A DNA stretch of 64,000 nucleotides from Emydura subglobosa (taxonomy: Eukaryota > Chordata > Testudines > Chelidae), in assembly GCA_007922225.1 (NCBI GenBank), contig ML679969.1, positions 21,103,769-21,167,768 on the forward strand, read 5' to 3'. Shown here in pieces: positions 11,276 through 22,744 of the stretch. The notes beneath the pieces were generated by a model. It saw nothing but the letters and a program-made list of their open reading frames with translations, was not told the DNA's origin and did not search any database. Position 1 is the first letter of the stretch; each line of letters begins with the position of its first letter. The position numbers and the translations under genes are program-made.

Positions 11276-12584
11276 CAAAAGTCAGCTCAAGCAAGTCAGC
11301 TGATACTTGGGGAATGGCCCTTCCAGGGAGGAGAAATGCTGCAGGGAGGGGACATGTGTGGTGCCCTAGGATCAGCGGGCACAGAGCAACTGGGGAATCA
11401 GAATCTGCCATTCCCTGCCCACCCTGATCTCTGACAGGCTGAAAGGGAGAGGGCCAGTGACACGTTCCCTCAGCCTGCTGCAGGATGTCCAGTGAGCATC
11501 AGGACCATCACTGTGCCACATAGGGTGGGCTCCCCATCAGCATAGATGTCTGTCAGTCAGAATCTAGGTCCCCATCTCCCTGCACTATCTGTGCTGATAC
11601 CTTCCCTGCCTCTCCCCACTTCATCCCCATATACCATTTGTCTGGCCCTCTCCCTTGCCTCAACTATCCCAATATCAGTCTCAACTCCCCTCCACTTTCC
11701 AGCTTTTTTCCTTTGTCACAACCAGAATCTGCTAGCTCCACAGCCACTGCAACAGAGAATCCGGCAGTTTATTATTAGAGGGTAAATAAAAATTAAATTT
11801 GCTGCCACTTAATTAGTCCTGATTCTCTTTGTTTAGGGCTAAGAGTTGCCTGCCTGACTCTAGAAGTTACACGTGCATTTTAAAGGTCAGACACTTAGTC
11901 TTCCTTAATGACTGAATCTTAGAATAGTAAAGTGCTGACATTAGAGGATAGTGAAATGTTAAAAGTAAATGTATTAATAAGCCTGACAAACTCTATGGGC
12001 TAAACACAGATAACACAGCCATCAACCAGGGATTACACTAGAACACTAGAGATAAAATAAAACTGAAGGTAGAACATGCTATATATATACATGGACGCAC
12101 ACACGCTCGCACGTGCTATCTTAAGAAAACGTTATAGCTGAACAGTTAAGCACTCACAAATTAAGAAATGCCAAAGTTAAGATTGCACACAGCCTCTTAA
12201 CTCAATCCCCTTGTGCATATATATAAATACAATACAGTCTTTAGTTACCTGATCAGACTATTTCTCAGATAATACAATATAACTCCCTACAATATTTTCT
12301 TCAACTTCAGATACATAAATGTACTTTATATAATAGTCCAACGGAGTCATTTATATGAAATGTGCACAGTAGACCATACATATATAGCAGACCACTAGAT
12401 TAAGTACAACAGAGAAAAAGTGAACATATTGGGGCATACATAGCCTACCTAAGCTTGCAGTGAACTAACTGCCTCATTCCCTGAATCCTACCTGAGATGG
12501 TGGCAAACCAAGGGCCAGCTGGAGCCAAGGTCTCTATGCCTCACTTGGGTTCTGACATATACATAGATGGAATTAGTCTGGCTC
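11276..12584. other. No gene seen
   Basis: A pyrimidine-rich stretch at 11,560-11,720 passes into AT-rich sequence at 11,770-12,450 containing short TA runs (tatatatata at about 12,081). No open frame of interest. Confidence 0.5.
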
Positions 12585-13560
12585 ACTTGTGTATTATGCA
12601 GTTGTAGCCATGTCAGTGCTAGGATATTAGAGAAACAAGGTCAGTTAGGGAATATCTTTTATTGGACCAACTATTCTGCTGGTGAGAGAGAGAAGCTTGC
12701 AGGTCACACAGAGCTCTTCTTCAGGTCTGTGAAAGGTACCCTTAGCATCACAGCAAAATGCAAGGTGGAACAGATTTAGTGTAAGTAGTTAGCAGATATT
12801 GTAAAGGACCATTCAAGGTGGAGTGGCCTAACACCTCTGCAGTCATAGGTCAAAAAGGGAGAGTTAGTGAGGTTACTGATTGTTGTAATATGCCATAAAT
12901 CTAGTCCGTCCAGTCCATATTTTTAGTGTCTAGCGAAGTAATGAATTTAAGCTCCCAGACTTGTTTTTTTAAATGTTGTGCAGGTTTTCTTTGTGGATGA
13001 GGACTGACAGGTGATCACTTTGTGAAAAGTGTTCACCTACTGGCGATAGGATTTTTTTCTCTTATCATTTTCCTGTGAGTTTATTTGAGAGTGTAGTGAC
13101 TGTCTGGTTTCACCAACACAGTTGTTGGGGCATTTAGTGCACTGGATGAGGTATGTATAGCACATGTTGTGATAGGCATGTGTAGAATCCATGCATCTCA
13201 AAAGTTGTGCTGTGGTGGCATTGATCATCACAGCAGTGGAGCTATATCTGTAAGTTTTGCATCTGTTGCTCTGGCAGGGTCTGGTGCCACTTTGAGTTGG
13301 TATGTCGTGGTTTGTGGGAAGCTTGCTTCTGATGAGGAGTTTGGAGAGACTGGGAGGGTCAGCTGAAGGCCAGAAGAGGGGGTTCAGGAAAGATTTCTTT
13401 TCACAAATCCACACCACTGAGCATCTGTACTGTAAGCTTCTGTAGCTGTGGAAATCACGAGACAGGACTGAGGCATGCATGTGAAATGCTGGCCTACAAC
13501 AAAAGGGGCTATGTCCTGCCCAACAGAGAAAGCCCATTGACACCAGACTAACTATGGTGG
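12585..13560 (-). mobile_element. Penelope-like element, 3' portion
   Basis: The minus-strand frame at 13,037-13,543 carries the end of a Penelope-type protein: LSKLLIRSKLP, then GTRPCQSNRCKTY and YLIQCTKCPNNCVGETRQSL. The last part is the GIY-YIG-type endonuclease region (the YLIQC and VGETRQSL core). On its downstream side (plus 12,600-12,740) lies the 3' UTR with ttttattggaccaac and agctcttcttcaggtctg, which I associate with reptile Penelope-like elements. The RT part is missing, so this is a truncated insertion. Confidence 0.7.
13037..13543 (-). pseudogene. Penelope-like GIY-YIG endonuclease fragment
   Basis: A 168-codon open stretch. The N-terminal third is not recognisable. Residues of roughly 70-168 hold the linker LLIRSKLP, a Cys-rich CQSNRCKTY segment and the GIY-YIG-like core with IQCTKCP and GETRQSLHSQIN. 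The first Tyr-Ile pair of the classic signature reads Tyr-Leu here. The final residues are Lys/Arg-rich. It is a piece of an element-encoded protein, not a cellular gene. Confidence 0.6.
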
Positions 13561-13583
13561 AACACCCCAGAACAACAAATTTT

Positions 13584-13945
13584 GGGCTTATCTACACTTA
13601 AAACACTGCAGCTCAGCTGCTGTAGTGCTTCAGTGAAGACACTGCCTACGCCAATGGGAGGGGTTCTCTCATCAGCATAGATAATCAACCTCCTCAAGAG
13701 GCAGCAGTGATGTCAACAGGAAAATTCTATGTGGGGAAAAAAACACAGCCCTGAGCGGCATAGTTAAGCCAGCCTAACCCCCAGTGTAGATAGTGCTAAA
13801 TCGATGGAAGATTTCTTCAATCAGCCTAGCTATTGCCTCTTGGGGAGGTGGATTGCCTGTGCTGATGAGGTAGTGTCTACACTGAAGTGCTGCAGCAATG
13901 CAGCTGTGCTGCTGTAGCATTTCAAGTATAGACAAGACCCCCTTC
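13584..13945. mobile_element. Harbinger-type MITE
   Basis: The ends are inverted repeats: gggcttatctacactt at the left and the complement of gtatagacaagaccc at the right. This resembles the GGCYTTGTCTACACT ends of the Harbinger at 22.7-28.3 kb. There is no coding capacity. Internal words such as cctcttggggaggtggatt (13,836) recur in the MITEs at 38.5 and 63.5 kb, so all three belong to one related group. Confidence 0.65.
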
Positions 13946-14645
13946 AGCAATAGATTTTGGCCAAATAAAAGAGATTACCTCACCCACCTTGCCTCTAATA
14001 TTCCTTTTACATAACATTATCAATTTGTGGAACTCACTGCTGCAAGATATTACAAGAAATACTGCAAAGAAAATAGTTTGGTATAATTTTCAGAATCTTA
14101 CACATTATGAAAAAACTAGTTAACTACAAGAATTGTCAGTCCTGCTTCTTCAGAGCACAGGCTGATCACCAGCTGTTCTAACAAAGCCTGCAGCACACTC
14201 TTCAAATGAAATTCAGCTCCTCATTCTTTCAGAGGACAGATCTTGGCTATGCACTGTACTTTCATCAACAAACATTAAAACAATGCAGCCTTTGTACTGC
14301 TTATTTATGTTCACCAACTGCCCCATTATGCTGCACGCGTGGCATAGCTTTATCATCACATCACTCCATGATAGTTTTAAAAATGCCTGTGAAACCCACG
14401 TTATTTTATATCTGGAGTCAAAAAAGTACTTTTCTGTATATGGCTTAATTGGCAAGTGTGTAGTGGAACAGTGCACCTACACTACAGCAAACCTCTGTCC
14501 CTAATTCTTCTGGATTCTACAAAAATGGGGTTTGTGATAATTTGTTCCAGTTCCATTGTGACCAAGTTCATACTCCTTATTGTAAAGTATGATGACTGCT
14601 TGGCCTAACATACAAGGCATCTGACTCTGAATCACTTCATATCCC
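13946..14645. other. No gene seen
   Basis: AT-rich sequence. Overlapping short frames on both strands at 14,206-14,504 show no family resemblance. Nothing further can be supported. Confidence 0.45.
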
Positions 14646-14775
14646 ATTCATAGATTCCAAGGCCAGAAAGGACCATTGTGATCATCTAGTCTGACTTCCT
14701 ATATGACTGAGGCCATAGAACTCCCCCAAAACAGCCATAGAACTTCCCCAGAATAATTCCCCTTCCCTTTATAGT
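14646..14775 (-). mobile_element. CR1-type LINE 3' tail, antisense
   Basis: The block catagattccaaggccag, then aaaggaccattgtgatcatc and tagtctgac, is the reverse complement of a CR1-subfamily 3' UTR. Near-identical words occur at 29,628, 30,140 and 47,300 in this window. Only the last ~130 bp are present, as expected of strong 5' truncation. Confidence 0.6.
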
Positions 14776-14780
14776 CAAGG

Positions 14781-14872
14781 GCCTGAATTCACAAAGATAC
14801 TTAAGTACCTAAACCCCAGAATTAGGCACCTAAGTCCCATTTTTAGGCTCCTCTGTGATCCACCAAGGCCCT
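14781..14872. mobile_element. Short MITE with inverted ends
   Basis: About 92 bp from gggcctgaattcacaaag to the complementary-looking gatccaccaaggccc. It has inverted internal words (aggcacctaagt against acttaagtacct). Similar fold-back sequences occur at 16,570-16,698 and 45,669-45,765, pointing to one non-autonomous DNA-transposon family. The exact ends are uncertain. Confidence 0.45.
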
Positions 14873-15001
14873 GATCCACAGTCAACTAAGCCTGTATGTT
14901 TCTGCCTTTGGGCTTATGCACTGCATCCACCCTAGACAGCCTGATGTCTAGCTCCTTCCAAAGCCCCAGGACCATCCATGAACCAGAGGAAGATAGGTGT
15001 T

Positions 15002-15431
15002 TGTAAGGGGTTCCTCTGCCACAGCCCCTCTGCTTCGGTTCCCCTCTGGCCAACAAAGGACTCAAAGACCCTTCGGTTTGCAATCACCAGTGCTTTTATT
15101 TACAAGGTGTGCATGAATTCCCATCACCTTCCACTGCCCTGCTTCAGCCAGCACTCTCTGGGAAACGGGCAAAACCACTACACTCCCTTCCCCATCTCTC
15201 TGCCCTCCTCGTCCCTTCTGGGCCCACATATAAACCCTCCTGGGTCAGCTAGGCAGCTGCTGCCCCTTGCCTAATCAAGCTTGGGCACCTGCTTAGCCTG
15301 TGTAAGCTGACAGCTCCCTCCTCTCAAGTAATCAGACAACAGCCCAACTAACCAGCTCTGCTGCCCCTCAGCTATAGAGGCTGGAGTGACATGTGGCTGG
15401 CCAGGGGGTCACCCCGCAACATCCTGTTACA
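15002..15431 (-). mobile_element. Solo LTR
   Basis: A 430-bp block starts TGTAAGGGG and ends TGTTACA, so its ends are inverted TGTAA/TTACA. It is flanked by near-identical 5-bp sequences, gtgtt on the left and gtgct on the right (4 of 5 match). Read on the minus strand it contains an AATAAA polyadenylation motif (plus-strand ttttattt at about 15,096), so the LTR points leftward. No internal retroviral sequence flanks it. The source family is not identified. Confidence 0.6.
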
Positions 15432-16294
15432 GTGCTCCTCTGCCTAACTCATGTGCTGGGCCTGATCTGGTAGAGGTGCTCATAGGCCACCTGTCTCTAC
15501 ACAGAACAGCTGGGGTCAGGTGGGGAGGAGGCCTCCCTTGTAACTGTTAGCCCTGTGGTTATGGTACTGTGACCCAGGGACCTCTTGGTGCCAACGGGCA
15601 GAGTGCACAGGGGTACGTTAGACTTATAGGGACCCCTGTTTCTGGTGTCTACACACTAGTGGGGCCAGAGTCATGTCAGGTCTCTCCTGAAAGCCTGTGT
15701 CACACAGTCATCAATCATTGCAAAATGTCTGGATGGATAATATGTAAGGAGTTATGTATCTATGCTGAAAATATAGGTCTGTGAGTTGCGGCTGGTCACC
15801 AAAAGGAGATAAACAGACAGCTTTCCAGCTGGAGACACGGATCTACCTGTCTGGTTGTATATAGGTTGAGTATTGTGTACCACGCAATGCCTGCCTACTT
15901 ACAGTTTGTGCAAAATGCAACCCAAGTGATTGCCAAGTCTCCAGGGGAGATTCTAAGCATTCTTCTAAATGACCTTCTTCTTGTTTGTACCATAGATGTA
16001 TCTAAGTGCTGTGTGTTGAGCTGAGGTATCACTGGTAAGCTACTGTGTACAATTCCTTTAGGAGTAGTAGGTCTGTGAATTCTATCACTGCCCAGTGGAA
16101 TGGGACTGGGCACTTCGGGGGGCCTCAGTGTGCTTGGGGGTTGGTGTGTGTCCAGTGGTAACCTGGAAAGAGCCTGCAGAGGCCTGGGAGGCAATGGCCA
16201 GTGGAGTTGGGGCACTGTCCTCAGCAGCCACGTCAAGGCTTCCTTGTGCTAGGGGCAGGTGATAGCAAGGTGCCCCACAACCTGGGACCCCAGG
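15432..16294. other. No gene seen
   Basis: Mixed sequence with no recognisable coding similarity. A minus-strand frame at 15,895-16,236 is Pro/Arg/Thr-rich and looks accidental. Confidence 0.4.
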
Positions 16295-16445
16295 AAGTGT
16301 CACAGATACTCACCCAATATGTGGAAGACCCCAGTTCAAGTCCCCTCTATGCCTGATGAGAAGGGATTTGGACTGGGATCTGCCATCTCTCAACTGAGTG
16401 CTCTAACCACTGGATTATAGAGTGAGTCTCACTTTTTCTCTGGCC
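16295..16445. repeat. tRNA-like inverted repeat
   Basis: The left half contains a B-box-like agttcaagtcccc preceded by actcacccaatatgtgg. The right half contains the complement of an A-box-like tggttagagcactc. The two halves face each other, as in a fold-back repeat built from two tRNA-like pieces. It does not fold as an intact tRNA. A short repeat family is the best guess. Confidence 0.4.
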
Positions 16446-16559
16446 CAATTAATATTTAATTATTCAATTTAATTAAAGTGGAACAACTTCAACAGGAGAC
16501 ACTGAGGGAGCCCCAGGTGAGAATATCCCAGTCCAATGGTTAGTATGCATAAGGCACTT

Positions 16560-16698
16560 CTCTCTCCTTTCATTGTATAGGGAGCCCAGGTGCCTAACTG
16601 AGGCTTTGGAGATCACAGCATTGTTCAATGATTTTCTAGGCACCTAAAACTTAGACACTGAACATGGGAATGTCTAAATCCCTTTGTGGATCTGGGCC
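16560..16698. mobile_element. Short MITE-like repeat
   Basis: The words aggtgcctaactgaggc and ttctaggcacctaaaac face a right end of tttgtggatctgggcc, which complements the left end (gggcctgaattcacaaa) of the 14,781 MITE. It is probably a partial or diverged copy of that family. Confidence 0.4.
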
Positions 16699-16796
16699 AA
16701 GGTAGAGGTATACTCAGGCCTAACCTGATCCAAGCCAACCCGCACTAATCCTTCTCCCTGAACCTGAATCAGTGCCGCCATCTCCTGCCTGTCAGT

Positions 16797-17983
16797 TGTG
16801 ATAATTGGGCCTAAAAGTTTACCCCAAATGTGAGCTTAACTGTGAGAAGTGAGTGTGAGGTCATACGATATCCCAATAACCTATAAGAACTGATGGTGAT
16901 GGGAAAAATACAAAAGGGAGATGGAAAGACTGAATTAGTGCAAACAAAAAGGCCTCTTGATATAACTCAAAGACCATGCTTGGATCATGCCTGGTAAACA
17001 AGAACAGCTTGAAATTGAAAATCAATGAACCAAAATTGCTATGTAGGACATTAGGCCTAATAGGTTAACAAAATAATGAAGGGATGCGCTATTCCATCAT
17101 CACTTGTTTTTGTGGTCCTTAAAGAAACTTTCGGAGAAAAACTGGCTACTGGAGCAAGTTCTGTGGTCATAGCTGCCATGCCCACCAACTTCTGGGACCC
17201 TGGGCCTTCTTCACCCTAAGCTGAGAGCTGTCCTAACAAAGATGGGATCAACAAGAAAGAGAACCAGATGATATTGCCACTTGCACCAGCTGAAACCTAA
17301 CACCACCTGGGATGTGAGACTTTGTGTGTCTCTCTCTCCCACCCCCAGTCCTCCTCGATGTCTTTTTTCTTTCCTTTCTTACTTCTTTTCTGTCCTGTCT
17401 CTCCTTTTTCCTTCTGTCTAGCATGAGTCTTGCTTAACTGGCCAAGACTGCATATTTTGCAACACTGCTGTGAGCCTCTGACCAGAGAGACAACTAAAAG
17501 TGATGCCCTAAACAGGCCAACAGGTTTGCCAGGTCTCAGAGGGTCTGATAAGCCTATGCACTGGGCCTGAATTTTTCCAGCAATGAGGCTGCAAGTGAGA
17601 GTCAAAACCAGAGAGAAGCTGCATTTTCTGTCTTTGCTGCTCTTTTTTCTCCCCTTCTGTGTTTGTTTATCTTGTTTTGTCTTTTAGGAAATGGGATCGG
17701 ACCTTAACAACAATGACATCTGCAGCCCATCTCGACTAACTTCTTTTCTTTTCCCCTTTTTGTCTCTTTTCGTCTCTGATACCATCTAAGAGACTGTCAA
17801 ACAAGGGGTTTCCTTCTAAAAACTCCAGTTAAAAGGAAAGGGAACAAGGGATGTTGTTAAGATGAAAGCTGTATTTACTACTTTACATTTCAAATGCTTT
17901 AACTGTTTTTTCCTTCTTTTCTGTATCTTCAATGAACAGTTAACGCTTTTTAATAGTGTGTTTGCCTGGACCTTGTTTAACAC
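16797..17983 (+). repeat. Possible LTR, host of the gypsy insertion
   Basis: The block starts TGTGATAATTGGG. It has a pyrimidine-rich middle (17,320-17,420) and ends at the insertion site of the gypsy element. The AT-rich sequence after that element (28,340 onward, gtttaatgttagacc) may be its continuation. I found no coding sequence or second copy in the window, so LTR identity is inference from start, length and layout. Confidence 0.3.
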
Positions 17984-17986
17984 TTA

Positions 17987-18201
17987 CTTTAAATCTTTGG
18001 AAAGTACTTGTATTCAGAAAGAAATCAGCACGGAACACAGAGATATGTAAACCCACGTAAAGTCTATATTGAACTACAAGGGAAACCAGCCAGATCTGGC
18101 TAAGCTATCCCCTAATAGTCTAACTATGTTGCTATGGCAACAAGCTAGGCTCTGTTGCTATGGAAACCTAGACAACTAGGCAGGACATAAAATACACAAC
18201 A
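17987..18201 (-). repeat. gypsy downstream (3') LTR
   Basis: It shares ordered blocks with the upstream LTR: acttgtattcag, aaatcagcacggaacacaga, gtaaacccac, gctatcccctaata and gttgctatggcaac. It ends acaaca on the plus strand, so it begins TGTTGTGTAT in the element's own orientation. This copy is uninterrupted and shows the target sequence into which the Harbinger inserted in the other LTR (ctaatagtctaactatg). Confidence 0.8.
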
Positions 18202-18216
18202 TATTCCTTCCCCCTT
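18202..18216 (-). other. Polypurine tract of the gypsy element
   Basis: Plus-strand tattccttcccccttaa, read on the minus strand, is a purine run (aagggggaagga) directly before the LTR start TGTTG. That is the expected place for the plus-strand DNA primer of a retrotransposon. It fixes the LTR edge and the element's orientation. Confidence 0.75.
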
Positions 18217-18639
18217 AATGAAAATGCCCATTTAACAGAACAATCATTAAACTAGGGAATGAGGGTAGACTGCCTCATTTCCTGGCTAAACCCTGGGGAT
18301 TATCTGCCTCGTAAACGTAGGTTTGCCCTAGCTAAACATCCAGCCTTCTCTCTCTAGGTGGATTATGGCGGACTTCTGGTGGTTCTTGCACTGGAAGATG
18401 TTATTGGTGCCGGTCTAACAATGGGAAGGAAGGACTCGTAGCTTGAACAAGTGAGGATGTTTCATCTGCTTGAACAGGTGGGGGACTGTATCTGCTGCAG
18501 AGGTGGATGGAGGAGGGGAGTCAGGAAAGGGTGATTCTTGACTCGATGATATCTCACCTGCAATGGTGAGGTCAGGCAGTTCAACTGGAGATGTGGCCTT
18601 GGAACTTGTATGACCTGACAATGACTGATCTATATGTCA

Positions 18640-19557
18640 CTGCCAGGTGAAATAATTTGCAGTCTGGACAATATAGGAAACTGGTCCTGTCTGGGCGATG
18701 ACTGTAGCAGGGACCCATTTAGCTCCAGAAGCATAGTTCCGAGCTAAGACAGGCTGTCCAGGACTAAAGGTTCGGTCTTTTGCTCTGTGTGCACGTCTGA
18801 TGACTTGGTTTTGCTGTTGACGTTGCACAACTTGTCATGCTTTGGAGGGTTTCAGCAGATCAAAGCAAGTGCGCAGCTGTCATCCCATCATTAGAAAGGC
18901 CGGAGACACTTTGGTCATAACATGAGGTGTGTTTCTGTAGGATAGTAAGAAGGTGTCCAGACGCTTTTGAATGGACGAATATCCCTGTGCAGATTTTAAA
19001 GCTTGTTTCATTGTTTGTCTGCACAAACCTTTCAGCTAATCCATTGGTGGATGGATGATATGGTGCTGAAGTGATGTGATGTATCCCATTTGCTTTCATA
19101 AAATTTTCAAACTCCTGAGAGACGAACTGCAGTCCGTTGTCACTCACAAGTTGTTCTGGCGGACCAAAATGACTAAAGATTTCACGCAGTCTCTAGATAG
19201 TACTTTCAGCAGTAGTGGACAGCATTACAGAGACTTCTGGCCACTTGGAGTGGGCATCGACAACAACCAGGAACATGCTTCCTTCAAATGGGCTGGCAAA
19301 ATCAACGTGAATATGCTTCCATGGGTTTTCAGCCAGTCCCATGGGTGTAGAAGCACCAACTGAGGTGCATTTCTCACACTCTGACATGAAGTACAAGCTC
19401 TTGCCTTTTCTTCAATGGCACTGTCCAGGCCAGGCCACCAAAAGTAGCTTTGTGCAATTTCTTTCGTGTACACTATTCCACGGTGACCTGAATGTAGCTG
19501 TTCTAACATCTGCAATCTCAATAGTGATGGAATAATGACGTGCATTCCCCACAACAA
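18640..19557 (-). pseudogene. gypsy integrase region
   Basis: Decayed integrase in several frames. At 19,557-19,225 are the zinc-binding module (LHSGHRGIVYTKE with CTSCQ after) and the start of the core. At 19,396-19,193 is HVDFASPFEG with LVVVDAHSKWP, giving the first catalytic Asp. At 19,147-18,860 are SDNGLQF (second Asp) and NGLAERFVQT (catalytic Glu). The C-terminal part at 18,828-18,637 has KDRTFSPGQPVLARNYASG, the usual tail domain. All three catalytic positions are present but split by frameshifts, so no intact protein is made. Confidence 0.8.
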
Positions 19558-19839
19558 ACAACCATAAAGGATAACTCCATTCTTCTAGACATGTAGGGAC
19601 AAAGATCAGGTGAGATCTGAGAGACTTGTAGAGAAGTTCAATGCATCACTAGGTCCATAACTTGGGACAGCACTCAGTCAACGCGAGTTTCCCTCCTTAC
19701 TTGAGTAGCAGTAATGGGTGTGTTCTCTACCTGTTCAAAGCAGAAGATTTATTTCTGGCCAATATCTTGATGTTTAACTGGTAAAGGCAGTCTTGAGAGA
19801 CCATCTGCATTGCAGTGCAGAGTGGGTCTCCGATATTTG

Positions 19840-21207
19840 ATCTCATATGTGTGCAGAAAGCAACAATGCCCATCGTTGCATACGACTTGCAGCCAATGAT
19901 GGAATGCTAGTGCATGGTCCAAAAATGGATGTTAGCGATTGATGGTCCATGAGAAGTGTGAACTTCTGTCCAAACAAGTACAGGTGAAATATCTGAATTC
20001 CGAAAACGATTTCCAGACTTTCACATTGGATTTGGGCATAGTTTCTGCCTTGCTTAAGGTGCGTGATGCAAAAGCAATGGATCTCTCCTCTCCAGAAGGC
20101 ATAATGTGTGACACGACTGCTCACACACCATAAGAGGAGGCATCACAGGCCAACTGTAGAGATAACAATGGATCAAAGTGTGTCAAGACCTCTGAATTTA
20201 GCAAGGCACGTTTAGCCTTTTTAAATGCAATAGGCTTCAGTCCACTTCCAGACCTTGTTCTGGCCAAGGAGTTCATGTAGTGGTTTTAGTAGTGTTGCTA
20301 ACTGTGGAATAAACTTCCCATAATAGTTCAATAGTCCTAAAAAAGAGAGAAGTTGGCTTACGTTTTGAGGAGGTGGAGCTTCCACAATAGCCTTGACTTT
20401 TGCAGAAGCCTTACAAAGGCCAGTAGCATCTATAATATGTCCCAAATATTCAACAGAGGGCTGGAAAAATTCACATTTGTATTTGCAGACTCATAGACCG
20501 TACTCTTCCAGTCTTTGTAGAGCAGCCTCCAGGTTCTTAAGGTGATCCTCCTCATTCTTGCCAGTGACCAGGATGTCATCAAGATAGCACTGGACTTCTG
20601 GCAAGCCACTCAAAATCTGGTCCATAGCCCTCTGGAACACAGCTGGAGCAGAAGTTATTCTGAAGGGCAAGCGAGAGTATCAGTACAGGCCTTTATGCAT
20701 CACAATAGTCAACAGCTCTTGGAACTTCTCATCAACATGCATCTGTAAATACACCTGACTCAGATCAATCTTGCTGAACTTTTGTCCACTAGCCAAGCCA
20801 GTGAAAAGGTCATCGATGTGGGGAAGAGGGTATTGCTCTGCACACAACACTGGTTTAATAGTGACCTTAAAATCCCCACAAATCTGAATGGAGCCATCTT
20901 TCTTCAATATTGGAACGATTGGGGTTGCCCATTGGCTGTGGGTAACTGTTTTTTTGACCAAGTGCTCCAGGTCCACTTCAATTTTTGGCCTGATGGTATA
21001 TGGCACCATTCTGGCTTTCAGATATTTTGGTTGGCTGTCAGGCTTAATGTTCAATTTCACAGTGATTCCCTTCATGCTTCCCAGATCCTCTCCAAAAATA
21101 GCAGCATGATTCTTTAATACAACTGTCAGACCTGTTTCTTCTTTAGCCATCTTGTGCACTTCTGCCCAATTCAGCTGGATCTTACCCAGCCTTAATTGGA
21201 AAGTCAT
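19840..21207 (-). pseudogene. gypsy reverse transcriptase and RNase H
   Basis: The first RT block at 21,207-20,680 (175 codons) holds KARMVPYTIRPKIE, WATPIVPILKKDGS and FSKIDLSQVYLQM. The catalytic YLDD box is intact at 20,575-20,586 on the minus strand but lies in the next, shifted segment. The connection region has MGHIIDATG and LLSFLGLLNYYGKFIP (20,445-20,221). RNase H follows with CFCITHLKQGRNYAQIQCESLE and FTLLMDHQSL (20,124-19,843). The frame is broken several times. Confidence 0.85.
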
Positions 21208-21210
21208 GGT

Positions 21211-21669
21211 TTAGGAATTGCCTTCCACCACAAACAGTGGCAATTGAGCAGTCTGTCCATGGAGCTCCACTTTAACATCAGTAGTGCCCAACATGGGTAC
21301 AGCTTCTCCAGAGTATGTCTTCAGAACAACTTTTGTCAGCTTTAGCAGGAGATGCTTTAGCTTCTCCTTATACACAGTATCTGAGATCAGCGAAACTGCT
21401 GAGCCAGTGTCCAGTTCCATGCATACAGGTTTATCTTCCAACAGAGGGGTTACCCAGTATTCATGTGAACCAACTGCCATGGATGAGAAGTGAAGTGGCA
21501 CTTCTTCTGACTGAGTGTCGCTTTGATCATCCTGAGTCTGCTCTGCTGTGTGCAGATTTTCCTTTCTGGTCCACCAGACAGCAGGCTTCTTTTCTTTTTC
21601 TCCTGTTTGCCTCTTCTTTCTTTTGTTTGCAGGCACACTCAATGTGTCCCTTTTTGCCACAGTCGACAC
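21211..21669 (-). pseudogene. gypsy protease region
   Basis: A 152-codon frame. A basic, lysine-rich linker (residues about 10-35) precedes a retropepsin-like domain with ELDTGSAVSLIS near residue 87. The Asp-Thr-Gly active site is preserved. It ends with a stop 3 bases before the RT frame's first Met, so it is in the right place between knuckle and RT. Confidence 0.8.
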
Positions 21670-21686
21670 ACTAGATCTTTACACCA

Positions 21687-21728
21687 GCATTCCGAGGCAT
21701 AGTGATCAGGCTTTCCACAGCATTGACA
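21687..21728 (-). pseudogene. gag zinc knuckle (CCHC)
   Basis: Fourteen codons read CQCCGKPDHYASEC on the minus strand, fitting Cys-x2-Cys-x4-His-x4-Cys exactly. This is the nucleocapsid RNA-binding motif at the end of gag. It lies just upstream of the protease block, as expected. Confidence 0.75.
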
Positions 21729-22330
21729 TTACCGGCTCCCCACTGTCTTGTGAGTAGGTTCTTGAGACACCTTATGCACCCTGGTTGACGCACTGAGCTG
21801 TTGTGCTTCCTTTGTTGCCAGCTCCATAGAGACTGCAATTTCAATGGCTTTCTGCAAGATGAGCTGGGTCTCTATCAATAGGTGCTTCTATATTGCTTCA
21901 TTGTGCAGACCACACAGTAACCTATCACGCAGGGGGGTGTCATTTAACGTATCACTAAATTCACAATGCTCAGTAAGCTTCTTCAGGGCTGCTACAAATT
22001 GCACAATTGTTTCACTTTCTTCTTGATTCCTTCTGTGGAACTTAAATCTCTCTGCAATTACCAGTGGTTTTGGGGAAAAATGTGCCTCCAGGATTCTCAC
22101 AATGTCACTGTAAGATTTTGTCTCTGGCTTATCAGGGTGCACTAAGCTGCACAGTAAACTATAGGTTTTAGCTCCCAAAACATTTAAGAAAATTGGCATC
22201 TTCTTTGCATCTGTAATTTAATTTGCAATAACAAAAAGCTGAAAACTCTCAGTATGTGAATTCCATTGCTTCAGAGTCTCATCAAAAGGATGAAGGGGTC
22301 CCGTAAGTGTAGCCATTGCTGCCCCTTTTT
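21729..22330 (-). pseudogene. gypsy gag fragment
   Basis: The 103-codon frame at 22,199-21,888 reads like a gag capsid domain: LGAKTYSLLCSLV, then YSDIVRILEAHFSPKP, ERFKFHRRNQEESETIVQFV and LRDRLLCGL. These are typical retrotransposon-gag words. Upstream, the start of gag is broken by stops. Confidence 0.8.
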
Positions 22331-22610
22331 TTCCCCCTTGTTTTTTAGTGTCTTTTATTCATGTGTGTTGGGGTCATTCACACACAATTGCTGGTGATTT
22401 CCATTCACTATCACTGCTTCTGTTTCTTCTCCCTTCCCAGTCCATGTGCTTGACTTTCTCTCAGCACAAAGCACAGCCTGCTTTGCTTTCAGTTTCACAG
22501 TCAGTGCAAATAGCCCAGCCCCCACAATGGCAAAGAGTTTTTCTTATGCTTATTTTTGCTTCCTGCCAGTGTAGCACAGGTCCATCCTGTCCTCATTGCC
22601 ACTTCTGTTA

Positions 22611-22744
22611 TGTTAAATCCTTGGAAATTACTTGTATTCAGAGAGAAATCAGCACGGAACACAGAGAGATGTAAACCCACGGAAAGTCTTTATTGAACAA
22701 GTGAAACAAGTCCTGACTGGCTGAGCTATCCCCTAATATTCTAA
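22611..22744 (-). repeat. gypsy upstream (5') LTR, left part
   Basis: It starts TGTTAAATCC and matches the downstream LTR up to ctaatattctaa, where the Harbinger begins. The LTR resumes at 28,258 with ctctgttgctatggcaac and ends ...acaaca at 28,334. The two parts together equal the intact 215-bp LTR. Confidence 0.8.

Noticed and set aside
15895..16303. Minus-strand frames of 113 and 72 codons as a possible cellular exon
   Set aside because: Low-complexity Pro/Thr/Arg composition, no splice sites in a consistent frame and no family resemblance.
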